Shown piece after piece: positions 35,003 through 42,755 of a stretch of DNA of 57,190 nucleotides; within the stretch, counting starts at the first letter, position 1; every line of letters starts with the position of its first letter. The position numbers and the translations under genes are program-made. Under the pieces are notes generated by a model. That model searched no databases, was not told where the DNA came from, and was given only the letters and a program-made list of their open reading frames with translations. The DNA comes from Candidatus Poribacteria bacterium (GTDB lineage Bacteria; Poribacteria; WGA-4E; JAJDTR01): contig JAJDTR010000009.1 in NCBI GenBank assembly GCA_022827055.1, positions 1-57,190 on the forward strand, read 5' to 3'.

Positions 35003-36013
35003 TTGAGACGAAAACCGCTGGAGAGAGAACAGTCTATAGTGAAATTGTGTCAGATTCTCATTGTAGTCTTTCTGCTTGCTCTATCGGCAGATGTTATACT
35101 CGCCGTCGAGGGCAAGATTGCCTTCACGTCAAACCGCGATGGTGAAGGGGCAATCTACATCATGGATGGGGACGGTGGAAATCCTTTCAGACTTACCGAA
35201 GGAACGAACCCCTCATGGCTGCCTGACGGGCAATCAATTGGCTTTCTCTACGAAGACAGTTTCTGGGTGACTGATCTCAACGGTGCAACTCGGCAGAATC
35301 TCACCAAGGGCAGAATCGACCATATTTCCTCTCCTGCCGCTTGGTCGCCCGATGGGAACCAGATTGCGTACTGGGGTAGTCTCGGTGGAGTTTCTGGCGT
35401 CCACACGATGGATGCCGACGGAAGGGGTTCTCGACTCATATTAGAAGGCTTCCTTCTCCATGATGACACCTTAAGTTGGTCTCGTGACGGCAACAGAATT
35501 GTCGGCGCGCCCGTGCGGCCGATTAAAAACGGGTTTGGATCGGACATTGTCTTGATGAATGCCAACGGAGTCAACCACAAAAATCTTACGAACAACCTGC
35601 GTGCCAGGCATATTAACCCCAGTTGGTCACCGAACGGAAAGTATGTTGCGTACGTCGCTTCGCCCGATCCGCTTCGATGGTGGCCCCCACACAACATCCA
35701 CGTGATGAATGCGGACGGAACAAATCCGGTTATTCTTACAGAGGAGGATCGATGGGCTTACGAATGGAATCCTACCTGGTCGCCGGACAGCGAGAAAATT
35801 GCCTTTGTCAAGCAAACGCCGGATGGCTTCCACGACATTTTTACGATCAACGCTGATGGCAGTGGCCTACGGAACATCACGCAAACGCATCGAGCGAGCG
35901 AGGCGTCTCCCGCGTGGAGCCCTGCACCGCAGGCGGTCTCCGCATCGGGGAGGTTGGTGACGCAGTGGGGAAGTGTAAAGCGGAGCGCCAAGTCACCCCC
36001 AACCGTCAAATGA
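35003..36013 (+). CDS. exported TolB-like PD40 beta-propeller (array copy 3)
   Basis: Same plan: signal peptide (ILIVVFLLALSADVILA), PD40 repeats, tail ASGRLVTQWGSVKR. Choice of start: the sister gene at 36028 has GGAGATGTGAAAATGAGACG, while here the sequence is GGAGATGTGAAATTGAGACG, so the TTG at 35003 is the equivalent start, eight bases after GGAG. An ATG at 34985 overlapping the previous stop would add six residues but lies before the ribosome-binding site. Confidence 0.83.
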   Translation: MRRKPLEREQSIVKLCQILIVVFLLALSADVILAVEGKIAFTSNRDGEGAIYIMDGDGGNPFRLTEGTNPSWLPDGQSIGFLYEDSFWVTDLNGATRQNLTKGRIDHISSPAAWSPDGNQIAYWGSLGGVSGVHTMDADGRGSRLILEGFLLHDDTLSWSRDGNRIVGAPVRPIKNGFGSDIVLMNANGVNHKNLTNNLRARHINPSWSPNGKYVAYVASPDPLRWWPPHNIHVMNADGTNPVILTEEDRWAYEWNPTWSPDSEKIAFVKQTPDGFHDIFTINADGSGLRNITQTHRASEASPAWSPAPQAVSASGRLVTQWGSVKRSAKSPPTVK

Positions 36014-36027
36014 GAGGAGATGTGAAA

Positions 36028-37062
36028 ATGAGACGCAAGTCGCTTAAGAGAGAACAGTCTATTGTGAGATTTTATCAGGTTCTTATTGTGGCCTTTCTGC
36101 TTGCTCTATCGGCAGATTTCGTACTCGCTTTCGAGGGAAAAATTGCCTTTATGTCACAACGCGGTGATGATGAGGACTGGACAATAAGCATCATGGAAAG
36201 CGATGGTGCGGGGCGTTTCGAACTTACTGAGGGAACCAAGCCAACCTGGCTCCCGGATGGTCGGACGATCGGGTTTGTCCATCGTGACGATGTTTGGACC
36301 ATTGACAGCGATGGAACGAACTTAGCACGAATTACAAAGAGCAGGCCCGATGACGGCATAGCGTCTGCTGCTTGGTCGCCAAATGGGAGAAAAATCGCCT
36401 ACTATGGGCGTCTCGGGGCGGTGTGGGATATCTTCGTAATGGATGCCGACGGAAAGAATCCCAAAAACCTAACTCGCGATCCCCGCTACCATGGGACCCC
36501 CAGTTGGTCGCCGTATGGAAACAGAATCACCTTTATGACTTTGACATTGGTCAATATCCAACTAGTTGTTAAAACGGATACGGATATAATGGTGATGGGC
36601 GCCAATGGCGGTGAGATTATGAATGTCACGAACCGTCCTCTTGGCAAGAACTCAGATCCCAGTTGGTCTCCGGACGGTAACAAGATAGCCTACTCGGCGT
36701 CACCCAAACCTGGACTATGGCTACCTCCGAGAAACATCCATCTTATAAATGTTGACGGGACAGATCCGACAGCTCTCACTCCGCAGGACCGTTGGGCGTA
36801 CGAATGGAATCCTACTTGGTCGCCAGACAGCAACATGCTTGCCTTTCGAAAGCAATCCCCCGATGGATGGACGGACATCTATATAATAAATGCCGACGGG
36901 AGCAATCTGAGAAACATCACACAAACGCATGGCGTGAGCGAGGCGTCTCCCTCGTGGAGCCCAGCCCCGCTGGCAGTTTCGTCATCGGGTAGATTGGTGA
37001 TGCAATGGGGAGATCTCAAACGGGGCGCCAAACCGATCCAGCGCATCGAAAGCGAAGATTAG
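36028..37062 (+). CDS. exported TolB-like PD40 beta-propeller (array copy 4)
   Basis: Signal peptide (VLIVAFLLALSADFVLA), PD40 repeats (KIAFMSQRGDDEDWTISIMES; SWSPDGNKIAYSASPKPGLW), tail SSGRLVMQWGDLKRGAK. ATG at 36028 with AGGAG 9 bases upstream and 14 bases after the previous stop. More diverged than copies 2 and 3, with an insert around TLTLVNIQLVVKTDTDIMV. Confidence 0.84.
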   Translation: MRRKSLKREQSIVRFYQVLIVAFLLALSADFVLAFEGKIAFMSQRGDDEDWTISIMESDGAGRFELTEGTKPTWLPDGRTIGFVHRDDVWTIDSDGTNLARITKSRPDDGIASAAWSPNGRKIAYYGRLGAVWDIFVMDADGKNPKNLTRDPRYHGTPSWSPYGNRITFMTLTLVNIQLVVKTDTDIMVMGANGGEIMNVTNRPLGKNSDPSWSPDGNKIAYSASPKPGLWLPPRNIHLINVDGTDPTALTPQDRWAYEWNPTWSPDSNMLAFRKQSPDGWTDIYIINADGSNLRNITQTHGVSEASPSWSPAPLAVSSSGRLVMQWGDLKRGAKPIQRIESED

Positions 37063-37282
37063 CAGTAGAAAAACCTCGGCACATGTGATATACTGGAATT
37101 AAGATTGGCAAATAGCAGGGAACTTCCTAGAATGTTCTTAGTATCGTATCGCAACCTGACTTCTTGGCGCATCGGCAAGTTGGCGCAAGCGATTCACGGG
37201 AGAATTGATGTCACGTTAGATCAAGCACTGTGTCGCCCTCAATCGGCGACAGCGACTACTGAAAATGAAAGGAGTCCCGCAG

Positions 37283-38284
37283 ATGAGATATAAGCTGCTG
37301 AGAGAACAATTATCCTTCGTCAGATTTGGTTTGTTTCTTGTACTGGTTTGTCTGCTTGCCGCCGCCGCAGATTTCGTGCATGCGGTTGAAGGAAAGATTG
37401 TCTTCACTTCAAAGCGTGACGGCGAAAAGGCGGTTTACGTAATGGATGGTGACGGTGGAAGTCAGTCCAAAGTTGCTGACGGAGCCTACCCAGCTTGGCA
37501 TCCGGACGGGCAGACGATTAGCTTTCTTTACGAAGGCGATCTATGGCTGACTGACCTCAACGGTTCAACTCAAGAGAATATCACCAATGGCAGGGTCAGG
37601 CTTGGATCGTGCGTTCCAGTTTCTTGGTCGCCCGATGGCAGGCAGGTTGCCTTCTGGGGGAATTTCAATCAGGGAGCTGGAGTCTATGCGCTGGGTGTCA
37701 CCGGGGGAAACGATCAAATCGTGTCAGCGAGCTGGACGCGCGATGGTAGGGTAAGTTGGTCCCCTGACGGAAGACGCATCGCCTATTCGGAGATGCTAAA
37801 GTTAGATCCGCCATTCAATCGGTTCGGGTCGGACATATTTGTTGTGAATGTCAATGGCAGCCATCGCGAAAACTTAACCGTCAACCCGGCTCCTTATAAT
37901 ATGAGCGCTAGTTGGTCTCCGAACGGAAAAAAAATTGCCTACGTCGCGTCGCCCAAACCCTTTTTATGGTTGCCGCCGCACAACATCCACGTGATGAATG
38001 CGGACGGAACCAATCCGGTTATGCTTACGGAGGAAGAACGATGGGCTTACGAATCGAATCCCACGTGGTCGCCAGACAGCAGAAGGATTGCGTTTGCCAA
38101 ACAAACGCCCGATGGCTTTAAGGATATCTTTTCAATCAACGCCGATGGAAGCGATCTTAGAAACCTCACGCAAACCCACCGCGTAGAAGAGGAGTATCCC
38201 GCGTGGAGTCCCGGTGCTCAGGCAGTCTCATCATCGGGAAGGCTGGTAACCCAATGGGGAGCGGTCAAGCGTCCTGGTGATTAA
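37283..38284 (+). CDS. exported TolB-like PD40 beta-propeller (array copy 5)
   Basis: Signal peptide (FLVLVCLLAAAADFVHA), PD40 repeats, tail SSGRLVTQWGAVKRPGD. Start at the ATG at 37283, with AAAGGAG eight bases upstream; an ATG at 37265 is inside the leader. A 220-base gap separates it from copy 4, so it may have its own promoter; TATACT near 37089 is a possible -10 box without a clear -35. Confidence 0.84.
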   Translation: MRYKLLREQLSFVRFGLFLVLVCLLAAAADFVHAVEGKIVFTSKRDGEKAVYVMDGDGGSQSKVADGAYPAWHPDGQTISFLYEGDLWLTDLNGSTQENITNGRVRLGSCVPVSWSPDGRQVAFWGNFNQGAGVYALGVTGGNDQIVSASWTRDGRVSWSPDGRRIAYSEMLKLDPPFNRFGSDIFVVNVNGSHRENLTVNPAPYNMSASWSPNGKKIAYVASPKPFLWLPPHNIHVMNADGTNPVMLTEEERWAYESNPTWSPDSRRIAFAKQTPDGFKDIFSINADGSDLRNLTQTHRVEEEYPAWSPGAQAVSSSGRLVTQWGAVKRPGD

Positions 38285-38636
38285 TTCGGACGGTAGAACA
38301 CGGATAGAGCGAACCCCCGGTCCGCCATCCTGATTCCTTCTGTGACGTGGTCTCAAAATACGTTTCACGTTCGATCGATATGCGGACACAGCTTACCCGT
38401 TGAGGAGCGGGCGTGGCGACCTCGCTCCTACGGTGGGTGCAAGGGCTGTGCCTGATGAAATCAGGGCATCCGTGAGCCTCTTAGGGCTGGAGTTCGCAAA
38501 TGGTTTGGTGTTTCGCTTTGAAATACTTACACGCTTTATTTGGCGGTCACCCAGAACCTTGGTAGTCTCGGTGTTTGTGCGTCGATTCTGTATGTCCATC
38601 ACGCGTTATGCGTTTGCGCACGGAATTATTCACAAC
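38285..38636. other. intergenic region with GTAGGAGCGA-type repeat
   Basis: Holds GACCTCGCTCCTACGG near 38419-38434, the reverse complement of the GTAGGAGCGAGGTC repeat family (relatives near 11331, 30902 and 57094). An open frame runs in from 38400 into the hydrolase but lacks protein-like content before 38637. Confidence 0.5.
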
Positions 38637-39317
38637 ATGGGTTTTGAGCAAATCGAATCGAAGTTCATCGCGACGAAGGAGAAAGGCGAGGTTTCGTCGC
38701 TGCTCATCCGTCCGAAGCGCGCGGAGTGGTTGCTGGTATTGGGACACGGCGCCAGCACAAACATGCGGCACACCACCCTTCAGACCATCGCCGAACGGCT
38801 GAGTGATGTCGGAATCGCAACCTTTCGTTATCAGTTTCCTTACATGGAACGCGGCGGAGGCGGGCGAGAATCACAAGCGGTCGCGTTGGAGACCGTGAGA
38901 TCGGCAGTTCGGGCGGCGCGTAGTGCCGCAAGCGATTTGCCGATGCTCGTAGGGGGCCACTCTTACAGTGGACGCATGTCTTCTCTCGCGGCGGCGGAGC
39001 GTCCGCTTGAGGAAGTCAGCGGTTTGGTGTTCTTTGCTTTTCCGTTGCATCCTGCGGGAAGGCTTGGAACGGAGCGCGCCGAACACCTTGAGCACGTCTC
39101 GGTTCCGATGCTATTCTTATCCGGCACGCGAGACAAGTTGGCAGACTTAGCATTATTGCCGCCGGTCTGCGAAAGACTTGACAAAAGGGCTACGTTGCAC
39201 CTACTGGATACTGCGGACCACGGCTTCAAAGTTCTCAAACGCTCTCGTAAATCAGACGAGGATGTCTTCGTCGAGATGGCGCGGGTTGTCAAAGACTGGG
39301 CTGAACGGCTGAATTAA
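38637..39317 (+). CDS. alpha/beta hydrolase of the KANL3/Tex30-dienelactone hydrolase type
   Basis: Compact alpha/beta hydrolase of 226 residues with a probable catalytic triad S109 (GGHSYSGRM), D166 (LSGTRDKLAD) and H195 (DTADHGFK). GHGASTNMRH forms the oxyanion loop. Matches the bacterial family related to KANL3/Tex30; substrate unknown. The start at 38637 is chosen because the conserved fold begins right after it; the frame is open to 38400 through a repeat. An ATG at 38592 is an alternative. Cytoplasmic. Confidence 0.8.
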   Translation: MGFEQIESKFIATKEKGEVSSLLIRPKRAEWLLVLGHGASTNMRHTTLQTIAERLSDVGIATFRYQFPYMERGGGGRESQAVALETVRSAVRAARSAASDLPMLVGGHSYSGRMSSLAAAERPLEEVSGLVFFAFPLHPAGRLGTERAEHLEHVSVPMLFLSGTRDKLADLALLPPVCERLDKRATLHLLDTADHGFKVLKRSRKSDEDVFVEMARVVKDWAERLN

Positions 39318-39339
39318 ACTTATTCCGGGAACAAAAGAA

Positions 39340-39435
39340 CCGAGATTATTCCGACACTGAATCGCGAACGGGAGGAGGCTATAATCACAATGTAGGCTCT
39401 CCAACCCGAAGACGTCGGAGAATCTCGGTTTTTTT
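39340..39435 (+). terminator. rho-independent terminator with long loop
   Basis: CCGAGAT at 39340 pairs with ATCTCGG ending at 39428, and CCGAC at 39351-39355 with GTCGG at 39414; a run of seven T follows (39429-39435). Lies 23 bases after the hydrolase gene. Confidence 0.75.
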
Positions 39436-39486
39436 GTAATCCTTAGCGCCTATATTCAAAATTATAGTTGTACACTGCCAGACTAA

Positions 39487-39624
39487 GAGCCTGTTTGAAA
39501 AGTCATTTCGAGTAGAATCATGCGTCTCGAAACCGAGTTTTTCCTCAAAACTTGGTTTCTTTCTACCACAATTCTGCAGATTGCCCAGTGCGCGCCGTAC
39601 AAATCGTACTTTTCAAACAGGCTC
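39487..39624. mobile_element. 138-bp MITE-like element, 17-bp perfect inverted ends, TAA duplication
   Basis: Left end GAGCCTGTTTGAAAAGT (39487-39503) is the exact reverse complement of 39608-39624. TAA flanks both ends (39484-39486 and 39625-39627). Ends starting GAG with a 3-bp T-N-A duplication fit the IS1031 group of the IS5 family; that assignment is inferred. No coding content. Confidence 0.85.
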
Positions 39625-39716
39625 TAAGGGTTATCCTTTACTGAACTAATCTTTGTAGGGTGGGTACTGCCCACCGGTAGCCATTTCCTATTCCAGTACG
39701 AAATTAAGTCTAAGAA

Positions 39717-40969
39717 ATGAAAGATTCAACTTTCATTACAAGAGTCATCATCAAAAACTATAAGAGTATTGCTGCGTGTGATGTACAACTATGTCCATTG
39801 ACATTCCTAGTGGGCCCCAACGGCGCTGGAAAAAGCAATTTTCTTGACGCGCTGCGGTTTGTCGCCGATGCGCTGAATTCATCGTTGGACCACGCCATAC
39901 GCGACCGTGGGGGCATCAACGACGTCCGCCGCCGCTCTGGCGGGCATCCAAACCATTTCGGCATCCGTCTTGACTTCGCGCTACCCGACGGGTCACGAGG
40001 ACACTACGCGTTCCGTATCGGCGCTACTAGTTTGCTCAAAAGAGCATATGAGGTTCAGCGGGAGGAATGTGTTGTTCGGAACGCAGAGATACTTACCCCG
40101 GAGACATACTTCCATGTCCACGATGGCGCTGTCACACAGACGAGCCTAGAGGTGGCGCCAGCGGCTGCTATTGACCGTCTCTTCTTAGTGAATGCCTCGG
40201 GGTTAAAGGAGTTTCGTCCTGTTTACGAGGCATTTTCTCGGATGGGATTTTACAGCCTCAACACCGACAAAATACGAGACATCCAAGCCCCCGATCCGGG
40301 CGACCTGCTCACTTGGGATGGCAGTAACTTGGCGAGCGTTCTGGGGCAGCTTTCACCTGCCGCGAAGGAACGTATTGAGGAGTATCTGGCGGCGGTTGTG
40401 TCTGGCGTGCATGGGGTGGAGGTGAAGGAGATTGGTCCCAAGGAGACATTGGAATTCAGGCAAGGCGTTGCAGGAGCAAAGCACCCCTGGCGTTTTCTCG
40501 CAAATAATATGTCTGATGGTACACTGCGCGTGCTGGGAATTCTTGTCGCAGTGTTTCAGGGAGATGAACGCACACAAAACGCGTGCACCTTGTGGGGATT
40601 GAGGAACCTGAGATTGCGCTGCACCCGGCGGCCGCAGGGGTGTTGCTGGATGGACTTCGCGAAGCCTCCGAGAAGACACAGATTCTCATCACTAGCCATA
40701 GCCCAGACCTGCTTGATGACAAAGATCTTGCCGTGGAGGCGATTCTCGCGGTTGAAGCGCGAAACGGCGATACGGCAATCGTCCCTGTGGCTGAAGCCGG
40801 AAAGTCTGCAGTGCGAGATCGACTGTATACAACAGGCGAACTCCTACGCCTGGATCAACTGCGACCTGACCCAGTGGCAATTGAAGCCGCAAACCCGAAG
40901 CAACTCAATTTGTTCAAGTTAGAGACGCAGAGTCTTCGTCGAAGCAAGGAGAGGACAACACGTGCATGA
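39717..40969 (+). pseudogene. RecF/OLD-like ABC ATPase (AAA_21), interrupted by a -1 frameshift
   Basis: The first frame (39717 to about 40580) has IKNYKSIAACDVQL and Walker A GPNGAGKSN, and the signature-like NNMSDGTLRVLGIL. The rest, in another frame (from about 40568 to 40969), has Walker B VGIEEPEIALHP and the H-loop ITSHSPDLLD. Restoring one A in the AAAA run at 40576-40579 joins them as GDERTQKRVHLVGIEEPE, the usual sequence of the family, so a one-base loss is likely, by mutation or sequencing error. Together about 417 residues. The end overlaps the DUF4276 gene by ATGA, so both were one operon. Family members act on DNA ends or sense phage; here defence is inferred. Confidence 0.82.
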
Positions 40970-41586
40970 CAGTTCAAATTTGTTGCATTGTTGAAGGGTA
41001 TGGTGAGGTGGAAGCTGTTCCAATTCTCATTCGACGAATCGCCGAAAGCCTTTATCCTAGAGTACATGTTGTTACGCCGCGCTCTATTCGCGTTTCGAGG
41101 CACAAGGTTGTTAAGGCGGGCGAACTTGAGCAAGTGGTTAAATTGGCGGCTTTAAATATCGGCGGGCAAGGCGCCATTTTCATTCTCTTGGACGGTGATG
41201 ATGACTGCCCGGCACATCTGGGACCTGAGTTGCGATTTCGCGCGCTACAGGATCGCGAAAATCTGCCCATCACAGTTGTGTTGGCGAAGCATGAGTTTGA
41301 GTCGTGGTTTCTCGCGGCAGCCGAGTCACTTCGCGGGCGAAGAGGGTTAAAACGCGACCTTCAACCCCCGATTGATCCAGAGGCGGTTCATGGCGCGAAA
41401 GAGTGGCTGAGTTCGCGGATGGAGGGTGACAGAACGTATAGTCCAAGACTTGACCAACCGGGACTCACGGCTCATTTTAATATCGAGCAAGCGCGCCGCG
41501 CCGATTCATTCGACAAATGCTACAGAGACATCGTATATCTCCTTAACGAATTGCGTATGTCAATCAAGAGGACTCACGACGCGTAA
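40966..41586 (+). CDS. DUF4276 family protein, Toprim-like, partner of the ATPase
   Basis: 206 residues with the DUF4276 pattern: VEGYGEVEAVPILIRRI (candidate Toprim Glu) and LLDGDDDCPAHLG (candidate DxD metal site), then KHEFESWFLAAAESLRG and FDKCYRDIVYLL. The arrangement resembles ATPase-Toprim nuclease pairs such as AriA/AriB of PARIS (DUF4435 there) and OLD/GajA, where the Toprim part cuts nucleic acid. The ATG overlaps the ATPase stop (ATGA) and GAGAGGA lies about 11 bases upstream. Named activity is inferred from the family, not shown here. Confidence 0.82.
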   Translation: MTVQICCIVEGYGEVEAVPILIRRIAESLYPRVHVVTPRSIRVSRHKVVKAGELEQVVKLAALNIGGQGAIFILLDGDDDCPAHLGPELRFRALQDRENLPITVVLAKHEFESWFLAAAESLRGRRGLKRDLQPPIDPEAVHGAKEWLSSRMEGDRTYSPRLDQPGLTAHFNIEQARRADSFDKCYRDIVYLLNELRMSIKRTHDA

Positions 41587-41718
41587 ATTCCGTTGAAATT
41601 TCTCTGAATCAAGTCAAGAAGAACGAGCCTTACGCGCTGGTTTGCAGGACGGGCAGTGCCCGCCATCTCGTGGTTCAACAGAACTATCTGTTCTGTGAAC
41701 TGCACCGTAGAGAAGCCA

Positions 41719-42303
41719 TTGTCGAAATCCGCCGTAATCATCGCTGGACCGAATGGCGCCGGTAAGATGACCTTCGTGTCTGAATATCTGCCGGTTTCGG
41801 GCGCCGAGTATATTAGCGCCGACGCTATCGCGGCATCGTTGGTGTCTACGCCTAACGAATTTGACCGCATCAGAATCCGCGCCGGACGCCTGTTTCTGAA
41901 GAGAATCCAATGTCTCATTCAAGAGGAGGCGAATCTTATCATCGAAGTAACCCTTGCAGGACGCGGGTTTCGGCGGGTAATTCATCAACTGAGAAACACT
42001 GGATACAGCGTTACCATTGTCTTCCTTTATCTCAGGTCTCCAGAGGTATGCATCGCCCGTGTCCGTAATCGGGTGATGGCGGGAGGACATGATGTACCGG
42101 AGGAGGACATCATCCGATGATTCTAACAGAGCAAGCGTAACTTTTGGCGATTCTACAAGGGCCTCGTGGATGAATGGGGAATATTCTACAACTCAGGAGA
42201 CTCTATTCAGCAAGTCGCGGCTGGCGAAAGTAATCGATTCACCGTGATAAATATGGAACTGTTTGAACTGTTTCTGGATGACATTAACGGTGGAGGTGCC
42301 TAG
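41719..42303 (+). pseudogene. zeta-toxin-like P-loop kinase with two nonsense codons and damaged Walker A
   Basis: The frame starts near the TTG at 41719 (MSKSAVIIAGPNGAGK) and matches zeta-toxin/UDP-GlcNAc kinase-like proteins: P-loop, ISADAIA, IEVTLAGRGF, and VRNRVMAGGHDVPEEDIIR. It stops at TGA (42118-42120), then TTC, then TAA (42124-42126), but the same frame continues as QSKRNFWRFYKGLVDEWG, IFYNSGDSIQQVAAGE to a TAG at 42301. Family members have R-[RF]-[FY]-xRSxxNFW here, so CGA became TGA and a Tyr codon TAA. The P-loop reads GKM instead of GK[ST], losing the Mg-binding hydroxyl. A dead toxin. Confidence 0.85.
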
Positions 42304-42506
42304 TGCGTCAAGACGAATTAAGGCTAGAGACTTACACGCGGATGTACGACTTCCTGCGAATCGGCAATCGTGCCGTAAAGAAAGCGCAGGAGGAGAACCG
42401 CAAAAAGGGGATTCCGAATGTCTATTCCTATAATGGACACCTCTACTACGAGTTGCCGAATGGGGAACTGACAAAAGAAAATCCTTTAAGCAACTTTCAA
42501 AAATAA
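42303..42506 (+). CDS. small protein paired with the zeta-toxin-like gene, possible antitoxin
   Basis: 67 residues starting at a GTG that shares one base with the TAG of the toxin frame (TAGTG), a sign of translational coupling. Sequence: charged helix (ELRLETYTRMYDFLRIGNRAVKKAQEENRKKG) then IPNVYSYNGHLYYELPNGEL. Similar small genes often follow such kinases. Intact and codon-normal, unlike its partner. Antitoxin role is inferred from position only. Confidence 0.65.
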   Translation: MRQDELRLETYTRMYDFLRIGNRAVKKAQEENRKKGIPNVYSYNGHLYYELPNGELTKENPLSNFQK

Positions 42507-42537
42507 ACTTACGTTTCAACCTAGGTCCAAACCGCTC

Positions 42538-42561
42538 CTGCTGGATTGACAAATCCAGCAG
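42538..42561 (-). repeat. hairpin with 10-bp perfect stem and TGTC loop (minus strand)
   Basis: CTGCTGGATT (42538-42547) and AATCCAGCAG (42552-42561) pair perfectly; the loop reads TGTC on the minus strand. Inner stem and loop equal those of the hairpin at 1303-1328, while the outer stem pairs differ together. Confidence 0.7.
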
Positions 42562-42755
42562 ATTCTAATTTATAGAGAGCCTCTATGTCCGCAGAAACCG
42601 ATAACTTTATTCTTCTGCTTCGAATGAATGACTATTAAGGGTGGAGCGGTGGGAAATCTTCCGCCCTTCCTAACCTTCCAATCCTAGTCTTCCTAGTCGA
42701 TGTGGAAGATGAACTTTTATATTGAAACTTGCTTAAGGAGATTCAACACCAAAAC

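Larger units (their letters stand above)
39318..39716. other. intergenic region with terminator, MITE and small hairpin
   Basis: Contains a rho-independent terminator (39340-39435), a 138-bp MITE-like element (39487-39624) and a small hairpin GGTGGG/CCCACC at 39659-39675 just before the ATPase gene. Confidence 0.75.

Noticed and set aside
40565..40600. Programmed -1 frameshifting in the ATPase
   Set aside because: The local sequence (A CAA AAC) is not a standard slippery heptamer and no clear downstream stem was seen.
42118..42126. Reading the TGA and TAA in the toxin frame as recoded codons
   Set aside because: Two different stop codons two positions apart, plus a P-loop change, fit decay far better than selenocysteine or readthrough; no SECIS-like hairpin seen.
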